From positions 21,921,589 through 21,985,588 of the forward strand of contig JAJEKV010000006.1 in NCBI GenBank assembly GCA_021234155.1: a stretch of 64,000 nt of DNA, read 5' to 3'. This DNA is from Isoetes taiwanensis. Taxonomy: Eukaryota; Streptophyta; Lycopodiopsida; Isoetales; Isoetaceae. The notes beneath the pieces were generated by a model. The model did no database searches, was not told the DNA's origin, and saw nothing but the letters and a program-made list of their open reading frames with translations. Positions 23,686 through 36,334 of the stretch are shown here, in pieces (the first letter of the stretch is position 1; each line of letters begins with the position of its first letter). Made by a program: the position numbers and the translations under genes.

Positions 23686-24057
23686 AACACAAACTATTGG
23701 GTCCAACACATTTAAATTAAAATCCCCTTAGACCCCTTTGATGGTGTGCATATTCACACACGGGTGACTCCGCAACGAGCCGCTTGATAGGCATATTCAC
23801 CCCTTATTCCTTAATCTACACCGCGACGTAAAGTTCTCCTCGCTAGGTATGCAAGTACAAAATTTTACACCGGTGATAACAAGATTGCAAAATACTATAA
23901 GATTTGAACCAAAAATACTATATGGTGTTGATTTTATACGCAAAATATAATTATAGGGGTTTCACGCCTCTACGCCAATTTCGGTGAATATGCACACCAA
24001 ACCGTAGGGGTCTAAGGGGATTTTAATTTAAAATGTGTTGGACCCAATGGTTGTGTT
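23686..24057. mobile_element. MITE-like element M1 with long terminal inverted repeats
   Basis: The left end (aacacaaactattgggtcc, then aacacatttaaattaaaatcc and gtgcatattcac) is inverted at the right end (gtgaatatgcac, ggattttaatttaaaatgtg, ggacccaatggttgtgtt). Each arm is about 70 bp and the element about 370 bp. The internal part contains 'actatatggtgttgatttta', also present in M4. No coding capacity. Superfamily not determined. Confidence 0.75.
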
Positions 24058-26645
24058 AATTAATTAATTGTTGTGGGCCTTTAATTCTTTCGGCCTCCTG
24101 CAAAAGCAACATACGAAAACATACGTGAAACTACGCGAAAAACTCCCATGATTTCTTTCTAAAAGCATGAAATAATTGCCTTCCACATACAAATCCTTGT
24201 GATATAAAATACGGTTTCATTGTGTTGATTAATATTTATGTCAATACCAATATTAATACATGAGGTAGCGCTAGATATCGTTGTCCAAAAGATACTCACT
24301 TTCAAGGGCTGAATACTATTTCATTAGGGCATAACATGAACCAAAATTATGAACACCAACAAGATAGGGATTACCCCCAAGATAGAAGGGTAGCTCCGCC
24401 TTCTATGCTACATGCTTCTTGTTATTACCAGTAGCCCACCACCTGCAATCTCACAATGCCTTTATGCTGGTCACAACTAACTCAACTAAACACTTTGAAA
24501 TTAACAAACCTAAAGCCCTTAACCGCAAAATTTAAAAATGCTAACTCATGTTGCAATCTCAATGTGAGATAACTTTATATAAACTCTACTCCTCACCAAA
24601 GGGAAACAATGAGAGGTAGTTCTTTGCTTTTCAAGTTCGCAGACCAAAAGGAACACAACATTTTCGCTAATAATCATAAACAGCCGAAGCCCTCCTTCCG
24701 CCAAGATTACCAACCGTTTGAAGAGGCCAAGAACAAAGAAAGAAACCCTTCCCTCTCCCCATCATGGAAACATAATAGGGTCAACAAAACCGACTCTCCA
24801 GCCCATACAGACATTCAAACAACGGTTCAACATAAGTTGGTCTTCTAAAGTCTACTACGTAAGCAATTAAAAGGTGTAGCTTTCTAGTTTTCTTCCCTTG
24901 CTCAACTTACTTCCATGATTCCCGGCCGCTCACACATTGTTCTCAGAAAGTCTCTGTCTCTAACTATTATCCCTCTCCAATTGCTGTAGCTTCACACCTG
25001 ATACCCAAGAGGCTCTTAACCAATACAATTTTTCTTTCTAGACACCAAGACGGCAGTAATTTTTAAGGCATGGTTCTCTTGCATACATTGTATAAAGAAG
25101 TCAAGATGGATGCCCTCTCTCTCATTAACGCCAACACATGACTAGTTCCTATTCAAATGGTTTGCTGCTAATTCAGGTAGCATGTGCAAGCATCTATTTA
25201 AATCTTTCATCAAATACTAACGCCACCGGATATGCTCTCTAAATTTTGCTCTTAAAGGATTCAATGCGCATAATACCAAATGGGAAAACAATCAACATAT
25301 GTAGGCTATGCCCAGAATAGCTGGTTCAATGTTACAAATGCCTCAACCATACACACATTGGAAATGTAATGCAATGTATTTCTCCGCCAATCACGCACCG
25401 CAGTCCATAGGGTCGCGAAACATCAAATAAATCCGTAACAATCCAGAATTCATGATTCCATCTTTCACAATTGCATGTCCACAAAGATGAACAGCCCAAT
25501 GAACAACACTCAAATCCCCCTAATGCAAAACATCTACCGTTGTCTTAGGAAATGAATGCAAATCGATAGCCCCTCGCCAGATTTATACGTAAAGGTGTAT
25601 GAATACTATGAGTCTAATGATCATTGCTTCCCTAACAGCTAGCTAAAGGTAATTTACATGGCAATTGAGGCTTCATTCTCGCATCTCTCGATGCTTGGCT
25701 TTGTTTCTCAAGGAACACACAACCCATTATTCTGTTCTCAGATGTTTTTTGTCAGCAAAGCTACGCTTTAAATTGGAAATACTGATCAAAAAGAAATTCT
25801 ACCAAGAAGAATTCATCAATGATAATGAAAATAAATGGAACTAAAAGCCAGCTACAAGCATCAACGCTTCATAAGGTAATCTGGACCACTATAGAAATAG
25901 AAGTGTATGGCACAATGAGATACAGAGATGAATAAAAAAAGAGGTAATTAACTCCAAAATGCGGCTTAAGAAGACTCTGGTAGTGCTTTTGTATAAGGAA
26001 AAAGTAAAGCGGTCGAGACGTAAAACAATGAGTTGAGCGATTCAACTTCAGATATGCTCTCGACGCTTATAATTTCAACCCGTTTTCATTTTTCCGCTTC
26101 AGCGCTTTCCTTACCCGCTAGTCAAACCACAAATTTTTGATCCACCCCCAAATCGCGAATGTTAGTTTCAGCGAAGTATTCTTCCCCTTGATTCCTGCGG
26201 GTTTGCCGATGATGCTGTAAAGGGCTTGGTTCACGAGATAAAAGCTGAAAAATAGCTCCATCGTTTCGCAAACAACATTAAAAGCAGGAGGTGAAGGACT
26301 TTCATGATTGCAAGATCGCCGCCGCCTGAACCGTTAGCCAACTGGCGTTGCTTAATCCACTCCATAACTCACACGCCTCTTACAAAAGAAAAAACTCCCA
26401 AAATGAGCTCTCAGCTTCTGCATGCTCCATAAAAATATGTAATACCTAAAAAATAAAAACCAACCCAAAAATACCACACATATGGGTCTACACCATTGAA
26501 AAGAGGCATTAAAATTAATTCAAGTTTATGCAAATACAATGGCACTCTAGATGTACTAATTAGTAGGCCTTGTGTAATACTTCATCAACCATATAAAAAC
26601 TATTGGAAAACTGCATAAAAAATACAAAACCGTTATTATGCTACA
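23686..26645. mobile_element. composite repeat R, copy 1 (M1 plus ~2.6 kb)
   Basis: A block of about 2.96 kb inserted in repeat S. It begins with the MITE-like M1 and continues with 2.6 kb collinear with 44867-47489, and in its last 0.9 kb with 50757-51633. The right end reads gttattatgctaca. In reverse complement that is TGTAGCATAATAAC, a TG start of the kind seen at LTR ends, but the other end has no matching CA. No gag, protease or RT motifs are visible. It could be a solo LTR or large non-autonomous element with a MITE at its edge. A clean target-site duplication was not found. Confidence 0.6.
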
Positions 26646-28029
26646 TATTAACTAAAGGATTACCTTTTATTGTAAGCTATGTTTTGTCTTTTGCTAATGC
26701 TTACTTTTAAGGAGTCCAAAGATATAGGTGGGAGATAGGTATATGGCCTTGGTATGGGACAAGGTCATGTTCTCAGGTACTTTGATGTGAATATGAATCA
26801 AAAATTTGGTACTAAGATTTTCGTCTCGTAATAACAATCATCCCATCCATTTCCTAGAAGAGTTATAAAATATTGGGATTGTGAACCCTTACTATTAGTT
26901 ATTAGATGTTAATTTCTCGATGAAGTGCTTACATGCAAGCGGGCATTTTTCAGCATTTCAAAGGAAATCCATCCAAAACTTCAAGACACTTCAGCCATTC
27001 CAAAGCAGGAACCATCAATCATAAAATAAAAAAACTGAATTCACCTTATTGTTTTACCAGACTAGATAAGCAGATTTAACAAACAAGAACAACCGGGGTT
27101 TACATAGGCTGTGATTAGCCCTCATTCCCCAAAGGGTTTTGTGGGAAAGTTTTAACATTAATAGCTCCATTTTTAATGAATCAGACATTTGAACATGTTT
27201 ATCGTACTAATTGAGGGCATAATTAAGCCCCTCGTGTCCATTATTCTGATGTAGATGCTAGTAAAGCTCCAATCAAGGTGTGTTCATAAGCATATGTAGT
27301 GATTGTTAGACGTGAACAAACCATCATATCATGCAACGAGTAGGTGAAAAATGTGGATGGTATGACTTCACCCCCTGCAAGTCCCAACTCCACAATATTT
27401 GGTGCATCTCATGTCTTCAATCTCCCAACTCCCGGGCCTCCCACTCTTTATGGCGGTGTGCCCACAACAGATGCAATCGCTTAATGCTTCATGGGCAAAT
27501 GTGTTAAAAACAAGCATAGATTAATATATGAGCCGTGGGCTCCACAAGGAATATCTCCTAAGACGTCCAATACTAGGACAACCCTACCTATAATAAAATG
27601 CTCACAAAGATATAGATTAATCTAGTTCTTATAGCTGTTACTATCAGATCAAGAAGATCTTTTTATAAAAAACTTTTTATGGAAACTTCCAGTATAATAG
27701 ATGTGGAACCTCCCCAAAGCCAAATGAAAGCCGGGAGGTTTCCATTGAAGAAAATGGGGAGTTTCCACCCAGTATTCAACCCAAACCCGCTTAATATATG
27801 GATTAATTCAACTCCCACATGTTCATATGTCCCCATTGCATCATTTAAAAACTTCGAGAAGATGCTCCTAATTGCATTCAATATATATAGAGATAATAAA
27901 GGATAGTAATTGATGCACTTGTACTGCAAACGTAGGTTGTAAAATCATATCGGTTACCTGACATCATCCGCGAAAATCGCATCAAATGACACAATCACCA
28001 GAGCCCCAACTTCAAGGCATTACATAGGG

Positions 28030-28594
28030 CCGCGCAGGCGTAAGATGATGCCCTTCGATATATGGATGCTTTGCATTTTTTCACCTATGTCATGCATATG
28101 AAGGCTAGTGGTTTGCCCCGCTAATAGGGTGGGAGCGCAAGACCCGACGTTCCTCGGCCATCCGGTTCTGTTTCAAGACACCTTAGCCGCCATGTTCTTC
28201 ACATGGAAACCATCTCGTAGGGACTAGTTAAAGAGATGTGAGGACCTCTTCAATTGTGTAACCGTAGCAGAGCTCTCAGAAAGTGAGGGAAGCTCACCAA
28301 GAAAAGAAATGGCAAGCAGGCTGGGAGGTAATAAAGAATTATTCTAGATCAATGGCCTTCAATCCTTGACCGGGCTATGTCTAGATAATTTTAGAAGCAT
28401 AAATTACCACTGGGCATTAGCATTATCTTCTTATACTTGGTAGCCTTTTAATATTTGGTTTACCTTATTTGGCGCATGGGGCTCTAGTCCCCGGTTTTAG
28501 ATGGGTCATGTCTCTTTGCATGTGTCATCCCATAACCGCTGGGTTCCCTCGGCCGATGTAAAAATTTTATCTTATCTTATCTATCTTATCTTAT
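28030..28594 (+). mobile_element. probable LINE or SINE 3' end with (TATCT)n tail
   Basis: The sequence ends with 'gggttccctcggccgatgta', an A run and then ttttatcttatcttatctatcttatcttat (28565-28594), a pentanucleotide tail. This resembles the 3' end of the LINE at 3.6 kb, where a ctccgtggacgtt block precedes an A run and a (CTATT)n tail. The upstream 500 bp has no recognisable RT motif, so the element class and 5' limit are uncertain. Confidence 0.4.
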
Positions 28595-29399
28595 AATGTG
28601 TACTCAAATGATTAATAATCACTAAAAATAGTGTCATGATTAATAAACATGTTACTGTGTACTTAAAATACAATGTCGGGTGATCCTAAAATTCATATAT
28701 TGGGCCATTAGTACATATCATATAGCTTAAGTTGTTATGAAGATTCATAACTATCGGTTCTCGGGTCAATGCTATGGATTTGTATTACACGGAACCATTT
28801 TATATCATGGTTGTTTGGCCACAAAGATGTATTAATTTTAAGACGGTTTTCACTAACAAAACCACTAAAGAAAAATCATATCACCACCCTTAGCTTTGTG
28901 TTGCACGTATAGAATAGTCATGTATCGTATCTACATATAAATGTGTACCATACCTATGTAATAAGTATCATGCTTGTATAAAAATGTTATATCCCATGTC
29001 GACTCAAAATTTTACTACACGCATTCATATGTGGATAGATTGACTCAGTCTATCGATTTTATATGGATATTTGGCAAGACCATGTTATTGATTGACTCGT
29101 CTATCGATTTATATTTGGCAAGACTATATTCTATTAGAATTTTAATGCACACACAACTACACTTCAATTGACAAACTTCTAGTTCATTGCTTGAAGATAT
29201 GTTCATTAGGGAGAATCAGGGTGGGGATCCAGCGGTGGATTATGTACCATTGTTGAGCAAGGTCTACATCTTCTCATAGATGCCACAAGCAAGAGCCGCT
29301 AATGAAAGTGGAAGTCAAGTATCACCAACCCCCTCTTCTCGCAATAGTAGATTGACAACCCCCGTCAAGCCACCTCTCGACGCCCCACTTCGCTTTCTT
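28595..29399. other. intergenic with a small direct duplication
   Basis: A block with 'tctatcgattt' and 'atttggcaagac' occurs at about 29039-29081 and again at about 29090-29131. Otherwise AT-rich with no gene. Confidence 0.5.
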
Positions 29400-31060
29400 G
29401 ATTGGCGATGTTATGAATACAAACCCGCTAACAGAAAAACATTAGGGTCTTGCAACTTTCATATGGAATAACAATACGCCAGCTTGTTACTATCCTTTCG
29501 AGTGCAGACCAATGTGTTTTGGGAGAAGAGACACCCATAGGGACCATCATATATGTCCTTCCTCAAACAAATAGTTTGATGATGAATGCAAATATCTTTA
29601 AACGATCGCCGCTGGATAGTTGATCCCACTTTACATCTTTCTGCCGCCAACGCAGTACGTAACTTTCAAAAGAATAGAATAAAAGTACAATACACTGTCT
29701 GGGACTCAACCCGAAACATTTTGCCTTGAGCGCCACAATCAAGATATTAGAAAAGTATTAGACAGTTTCGCAACCCCTTGGCAACATCAATGCTAGGTCT
29801 AGGTGTAGTAAATTTTTCATGATTCTAATATAGTCTCAAATATTGTTTGCGCGCATGTCACCAATGCACTTTGCAATGGCTCTCAAATGGTAAGGTAGTT
29901 GCTCTAGATGGCATGTTGATAGAACTATTTAAAGCTGGTCGAAGCTCCGATTATCCCTACCCTGACCACCTTCAACAAAACTTTGGCATTGTGTCTAGGG
30001 AGAAGCCGTGGGAGAAATTATTCTTGCTATGCATAGGAATTGCAAATGAAGTATACGTTTGCATGAGATTATCTAAGGCTCAAATGACCATCATGGCACC
30101 CTATCAACGGTAGTATGGGGTGCTATTGTGGATGTCTACTATTTCCATGTTATTAACCAAAAGGATTACCTAGCTATGCTATGTTAGGTCTTTTGCTAAT
30201 GCTTACTTTTAAGGAGTCCAAAGATATAGGTGAGAGATATAGTTATATGGCCTTGGTATGGGACAAGGTCATGTTCCTGTAATTTTGATGAATACCGGCG
30301 AACAAGCCCTAAGTACCAAGATTCGGTCCGTAATGTAACTCATCCCATCCACGTCCTGACCTGTTACAAAATATTGGAATTAGAACCTACTATATTAGTT
30401 ATTAGATGTTAATTTGCTGATGAAGTGCTTACAAAGTGGCATTTTTCTAGCATTTCTTTGAAAGGAGATGGTCCAAAACTTAAGACATGTCTTCTACCAT
30501 TCCCGCTTATGAACCACTATTCATGAGGAAAGAAAATTGAATTGAATCTTATTGTTCATCGAGACAGATGTTATGGGATCTAAACAACAAAGAATAACAC
30601 CTCGGCCATTACTGCATTGCAGATTGGCCTCGCTTCCCAAAGGGTTTTTGTGGGAAAATCCTTTAACATTAATAAGTCTACTAATGAATCAGATGATTTG
30701 AACATAAACATCGCATAATTGAGGGCAATAATTAAGCCTCGCGGTTCATTATCCGTTGGATGTAGGATGCTAGTGTGCCCACCGGTGTGTTCATAAGCAT
30801 ATGTAGTGATCGTTAGACGTGAATAAACCATCATCATATCATGCACGAGTAGGTGAAAATGTGATGCTATATTCTCATCTGCAAGTCCTTAACCGCAATA
30901 TTTTGCGTACCCTGCCTTCAATCTTCCCACCGCCTACTTATTTTTATGGTGGTGTGCCCTGGCGAATAGATGTACCCGCCGCCACGCTTTCTCATAGGCA
31001 AATGTAAGCGCACCACAGCCCCGCAAAGCATAGGATTAATCTAGTTCTTATAGTGGGATG
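29400..31060. repeat. long repeat family S, copy 2 (uninterrupted)
   Basis: Collinear with the two halves of copy 1 and lacking the ~3-kb R insertion. At the corresponding point (about 30155-30165) the sequence runs directly from 'ttccatgttattaacc' into 'aaaaggattacc'. Short frames are interrupted and unidentified. Confidence 0.7.
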
Positions 31061-31500
31061 TTTTTACTAATTCCAAAACAATGTTATCTCAAAGCTTATT
31101 TTGAAACATGCATCCAAATATTGTTTGAGGTGATTGTGGTCCTTATTGTTATGAAACTGCTCATCATTATTCCATGTATGGGCAAAGTCATTGTTGTTGT
31201 ATTTCCATACATGATGGAGTGAATCAAATTAACAGCTAACAAACTGAAGGAATGATTCAAGAGTACATGGACCTTGTTGCACTTGCATAGCTAAGAATGA
31301 TACTTATGTGTTCAGTAGGGAATTCAGGGAATGCATTGGAGAAATGACCAATGCACAATTTTGGTTACCTATAGATATGAACTTAAGGATGCTATCAATG
31401 CCTTTTAATTTTGGATTCTTAGAAGCTTACCAGCGGGTCATCCATCTGTATCTCACTACTTAAACCAATACATCAAAAGGGAATACCTCCTCATTTTGCA
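31061..31500 (-). other. presumed 3' UTR and downstream flank of the minus-strand gene
   Basis: No coding motif is seen. The assignment rests only on position after the TAA at 31501-31503. Confidence 0.3.
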
Positions 31501-31919
31501 TTATGAAGCCAGTACACCTTCCACTATAACCGGATCAACAGAAAGCGCATGACAAACAAACTCAAATGCCTGTTAACCAACAAACGCAGACTATTAGTCT
31601 GAGCATATAGATCAACTATGAATAAAAACAAATGGCAATTTATGTCCACTGGAACATGGAATGTTGAATATACTTACAGCTAGCTGCCTTCTATCCTTAG
31701 TGGACGCTTCAGCCATGCAGGATTTTCTAACCCATCTTTGGCTAAAGCTTGCACCCATTAACTGCGTGAAAGGTTCAAGATACTGCTTCTGAAGCTGATA
31801 ACTCTAGGGCACGAAGAGAAACGTACTTGAGAGCAAGTCTTACTGCCAAATCTGTTGCTACTGTGCCATGGGTCCTGTTGAACACCTTCTTGCCCTCTAT
31901 TCTACCAAGCATTTTGTAG
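31501..31919 (-). CDS. last two exons of an unrecognised minus-strand gene
   Basis: On the minus strand a 242-nt exon (31919 down to 31678) opens after a T-rich acceptor (tattgtttag) and reads without interruption for most of its length: KMLGRIEGKKVFNRTHGTVA, then LALKYVSLRALELS. After a 1-nt slip it continues YLEPFTQLMGASFSQRWV and ends at a gtaagt donor. A 108-nt intron ends in gttaacag. The final exon (31569 down to 31501) continues in the same phase as FEFVCHALSVDPVIVEGVLA and a TAA stop. Intact borders, matched phase and protein-like composition make this a real gene end. I do not recognise the family. Upstream exons should lie to the right of 31930, but I could not define them. Confidence 0.6.
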
Positions 31920-32659
31920 CTAAACAATAGATAAGACAAAAAGATACAACTACACTCGCTTCATTTTTGTGAGCTCAAAATAAGGCCAAGAAAAAGATCA
32001 ATAGGGTTCGATAGAATTATCCTGTGCTGTCCCTTTTTGTTTGTACTTTGGCTATGACAGATATCCGATTTGCGCCGTTCACTGTAAAAAGGCACCCTTG
32101 GCTGCAACTCACGCAATCCTTGGTGCTTACTTCCTCCGCTCTCATGCAGAACCAAACGAATAAACAAAACCATAGAAAAGAACAACGGTGCTCACAAGAA
32201 GATCCAAACCTGTGGTCAACACAAAATACCAGAATGCCATACGGTAATGAGGTAAGCTAGCTACTTGCTAAAATTCTGTCGAGATTTGAGTTTGCGGCTT
32301 CGAGAGCTGTAAATTCTAAAGAACCTAATCCGATTGATCTAGACAAAAACTGAAGTCAATCTGGGCCATCGAAAATTTTAGGGCGTGATTCACGACACAC
32401 CCTATGACATTATAATATCTCTAATATATAATTGTAATATGGAGGTTAGGGGCAGCTTAGGGGGCACGTGATAAATTTTATTTTTTGCTTAGAGCTGACA
32501 GTGTCAAGTTCTAAAATACTAAGTGAGAGAGTGAATGTTTCTGAGCTTGACACCGGGAGTAATGGCATTTTTTTAGAAACTTAGAAGGGTCGAAGTTTAA
32601 GGTGGCTGAGGTTCCAAGGAAAGCAGCGTCAAGCGGCGGTTGAGCCGGGCCGCTTGTCC

Positions 32660-32692
32660 GAAGGTTCTCGAAGAGTCGCGATAGTATAAAAG
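32660..32692 (+). promoter_or_regulatory. heat-shock element followed by TATA box
   Basis: GAAggTTCtcGAA at 32660-32672 is a perfect three-unit heat-shock element (alternating nGAAn/nTTCn at 5-bp spacing). TATAAAAG follows at 32685-32692, 12 bp later. Weaker GAA/TTC units lie upstream near 32572-32600. This layout is typical of plant heat-inducible promoters. No good open frame starts just downstream on the plus strand, so the controlled transcript is unknown. Confidence 0.45.
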
Positions 32693-32923
32693 AAGGGAGG
32701 GCGGAGAAAATGTGAACCCGCATTAAGATTGTAAAGGTGGTTTTCCATGCTGCAGATAGGGTTGGAGGCGTGTTCTGATTGGAGCTGGAGTCACGCGATT
32801 CGGCATGGAGTCACCGGCTGCCTGCGATTTGGAGAGAGTCAACGGCCGTGAAATGGATTTGAGCGCTGGTCACCGGAGCTTTGTCGCTTCGGCATCGTAT
32901 TTGTGTGTGTTTTCGAAGCGATG

Positions 32924-33028
32924 TCGCCATCCGGGATTCTGAGCTACACTTTGATGAGCGTTAATTTTAATCCGCTATCGCCATCTCGATTCCCGAGCTA
33001 CATCTTGATGAGCTGCCAATTTTATCCG
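32924..33028. repeat. tandem duplication, 54-bp unit x2
   Basis: Units running from 'tcgccat' through 'gagctaca.cttgatgagc' to 'atccg' occur at 32924-32974 and 32978-33028. They differ at several positions. Non-coding. Confidence 0.8.
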
Positions 33029-33734
33029 TCAATAAGCTCGATTTTTTCTCACGATTCCGCAGACGAGTAAATTGTAGAAGAGTGGAGTTGTGGTTTCCGT
33101 AGTTTAGATGGAATCTAATGATTTTGTAGCATATGCACCTATTATTAGTTCCCAAGATTTGGAACCCCGGCATGTGGGTTGCCGGTCTTGAGCAGATTCA
33201 TTCAAAGACTTAAAAACCGACAAAAAAAATTTAATGTAATCCACCTTTAAAAGATATTGTAAATGTCTCAAATAACTATTTAGGCCACAAATCTATTGAA
33301 TTCCCACCTCCAAGAACATCCGCATGTCCTTAATGATCCTCGCAAATATCCTTCTCTCCGCTGAATCATGGCCATGCAAAGAGACGCTCCCAACGCCCCT
33401 TTAACTTAATAATCATGCAAAGATGCATGTCAGCATTTCGGTAGTTCCTACCGTAACGGCCAATCTTTAGGTCGGGCATCTTCTTTTTCTCAAGACTTAT
33501 GTCGGGCCGTATTGGGGCAATAATAAAGTCGGAATGAAGCCTTGAACGGCCCTATATTGAAGAAGAAGAGGATTATGATAGGGTCATGGATTTCTATATC
33601 TACTTTACAAAAAATTTTGACATGCAATGAATACGCCCAGAGGTAAAGGGATAAAACTACAAAAATTTATGATTGTCATAAACCGTTTAAGGTACGAAGC
33701 TCTTGGGAGTCCATCGCATTGCGTGCCATAAGGC

Positions 33735-34006
33735 TATAAAGATGCTGGCAAGTGGAAGCAATCTATCTCTTTAGACACCTTAGAAACTTGTGCACAATCT
33801 GGAGACCGTGAACTTGCAGAAGAACTGCTAGGTTCCTTTGTAGAAGAAGTATATGACAGATATAAACGCCCCGCTGTGTCGAACCGTAACCCCTCACCAA
33901 GCCAACCGGGTGGGGAAGGAACTTTATGGGCCAAACATACAGACCGAATAGATATAAGACGATTGAAATATGGTCATGAAGAGTACAGAGATAAGCATAA
34001 AAAATA
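33735..34006 (+). pseudogene. clathrin heavy chain fragment
   Basis: The plus-strand frame reads [13 protein letters not shown], followed directly by [16 protein letters not shown] and then a stretch resembling the following CYDLIRPD region. The [11 protein letters not shown] block and the preceding YKxAGxWKQSI are hallmarks of the clathrin heavy-chain repeats near the C-terminal end of the leg. About ten residues normally between these blocks are missing and replaced by LDTL. The frame stays open to a TAA near 34006, but after about residue 45 it no longer resembles clathrin. There is no start codon and no flanking exons were found. I read it as a retained exon fragment or pseudogene of the triskelion subunit gene used in endocytosis. 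Confidence 0.6.
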
Positions 34007-35644
34007 AGCCAAGATGACCAACAATGGAATCCTGAATGATTGTTTCCGCTATGGAATCTTTGTGCATGATTTACTAGCCAGATAACAACAGGTCATTTTA
34101 ATATTTGTCTATTTAATTGAACTTAAGAGTAATGAAAGACATTTGAAAAATGGAAATGCATTTCCAGGGATAATGGACCCCTAACCACTAACGATTCTAA
34201 TGAATGGAGCATCAATCATGTTTGAGAATTGAAATGCATTTCTGTGTTGTCGACTCACGGCAAAACTTAAATTCTGTAATTTCAGATATTATCGCCCTGG
34301 ACAATAATAATATGCATTCGTCATTTTAATATATTTGGTTTATTTTAAGAAAATTCATTTTTCCCAAAGCATTAACAACTCCACTCGAATATTCATATTG
34401 TGCATATGGTGAAATGATAACATTTCACGTAACTACATCAATATGTCAAATGTCAACTCTAAAGCCGTATCTAGAAGCTCCATCTCGTTCGCAACAATAA
34501 AGTGTTTTCAATTTTTCTAGAGCTATAATAGAATGGTCAAACCAGCTATTTTTTATTTCAACTTGCAAATTTAAACATTGCTCCACAAATCATCGCAAGA
34601 GTAGTTTTGGTTATATAACGTGTCAAGGCGTATCATAATATGCTCTTGGTCAACATTAAGCTCATGAGAAAATTCTAGTTGGGAACTTTGTGGCGGCTAA
34701 CAATTTTAGCCAAGCTCTTATGACCCATACATGCCCTCTTCCCCCTTGAATCAACATCTGAGATGCATTCCTAGAATGAAAATCTCAGGCTGTTAAGGAC
34801 ATCTAGAGCTAACCTATTATTATAATGTTTACGATTATTATAGCAAATTGGGTAGGGGTGACATCTAGATATAACATGCATTTTATGCTCCAGAATACTT
34901 ATGATGTTTGAATCCAAGTATTGGTTACAGCCCAGACTGCGGAGTATATGACTATTTAAATTGGTTGTTTTCGTTTTATCGCCTCTTAAGATTTTCTGCT
35001 AAACTCATGCGTTGGACTACTGATGGTGGGTATTATTCGCACCGGAAAACTACAAAAACAATTCTTAACGCTTTGGCCCATTTTGTTTTGCCACTTCCAT
35101 TATGAATGAAGCGCGGATGTGTTTAGTTAAAGTGACCATAGTCCCAACCCATCGTTTCCCTTCAAAGATCCTTCAATAGGCAAATGAAGACATAGAATCA
35201 GCCAACTATTCATGCTATTCTATGCATTTAACCACAATATCGAATGGCGATGCTCTTAAGAAAGGAAGAAATCACGATAACAAACTCGCTAAGTTTCCCA
35301 GCCTCGTAGGGCCTGTGTGTTCTGCCTTTGACAAAGCATTCATTTGCTTTTAAACAATGGATTTGATAAATATATAGACAATTAAGAACATAATCATGAA
35401 GACGACGTAATTAAGCACAAAAGAGACTCTTGTACCCACGGATAAAATCCAGAGGAGGACAACATTCTACTCTCGAATTTCGGGCTTAATCAATTTTTTT
35501 TAAACCCCTCTTTTCGCACTACAATTTTTCTGAACGGCCATGGTTTTCGCAGGCATTTCATTTATGTTGAATCTAAATTTGAATTGTCTTCGCTACTTAA
35601 TAAACCATTTTGTAAGGATCCGCCAAGAAAGAATAGTAAGTTAA
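34007..35644. other. intergenic, nothing recognised
   Basis: AT-rich. The open frame at 34908-35105 shows no domain. No repeats were recognised. Confidence 0.45.
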
Positions 35645-35855
35645 GAGATGTAGGAAAGAAAATAAAGAAAACATCCTCGCTGAGGATGACAAAGATCAGT
35701 GTTGCAAGAGGGGATGGTAGGAAAAGGAAATAAAGAAACATCCGTTGAGGATGGACAAACAGTGATGATTGTAGCTTAGTTGGAAAAGGAGAGGCAAAGG
35801 AAAGAAAAGAAAGATCTCTTGAGGAGGACAAAACTAGGTGATGATTGTAAGTTAT
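35645..35855. repeat. degenerate tandem array, ~70-bp units x3
   Basis: Purine-rich units of the form 'ggaaag.aaataaagaaacatc', then 'tgaggatg.acaaa' and 'gtgatgattgta', repeat about three times. The opposite strand is open (35562-35831) only because the repeat is T-rich. Confidence 0.65.
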
Positions 35856-36334
35856 TCAGCTATCTACTTGCAATCACCTTGACCCAAGATATTATCACTT
35901 GTTCATATAATGTCACATAAATTCTTGTAATAATAAAGATAAAGATTATAAGATAAATAATTTTGGTGGGTTACTTTATACAATTTTTGGATAAATAAGA
36001 TCGCCCTTAGATCATAAAACCAAGTGATGCTTATCAGGAACATTCTTGGAGCAAAATGGTGCAAGAAATATGCCAGGAGGGGAAATGATTTATAATTATC
36101 GTGGATCTTTGGCAAATAAGATACAATCAATTAAACTGGTCTTCCATTTCTTGAAGCCACTGAAGGGCAATGGTTTTGTATATATTTTCTTGTTTCAATG
36201 GATTTCTGTAGAATTGATAGACTGTTCAAACCAACCACTAGACAACCAATACGACAAGGGCTTATTTTATAGAAAATCCTGTTGTCCATAGAACTTGTAC
36301 AGCTTTGCATTGTAGAAATTTGAATATGATAATG

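Larger units (their letters stand above)
22920..27640. repeat. long repeat family S, copy 1, interrupted by a ~3-kb insertion
   Basis: Bases 22920-23685 and 26646-27640 together are collinear with 29400-31060. Shared landmarks in order are 'gaccatcatatatgtcctt', 'gatagttgatcccact', 'ccgtgggagaaattattc', 'ctaatgcttacttttaagg', 'ggtatgggacaaggtcatg', 'cataagcatatgtagtgat' and 'attaatctagttcttatag'. Copy 2 lacks the 23686-26645 block and so represents the uninterrupted arrangement. The family was not identified. The short frame containing PWEKLFLL is conserved in both copies but is interrupted. Confidence 0.75.

Noticed and set aside
23686-26645. Repeat R as a full LTR retrotransposon
   Set aside because: One end begins TG in reverse complement, but no matching CA end, second LTR, primer site or coding domain was found.
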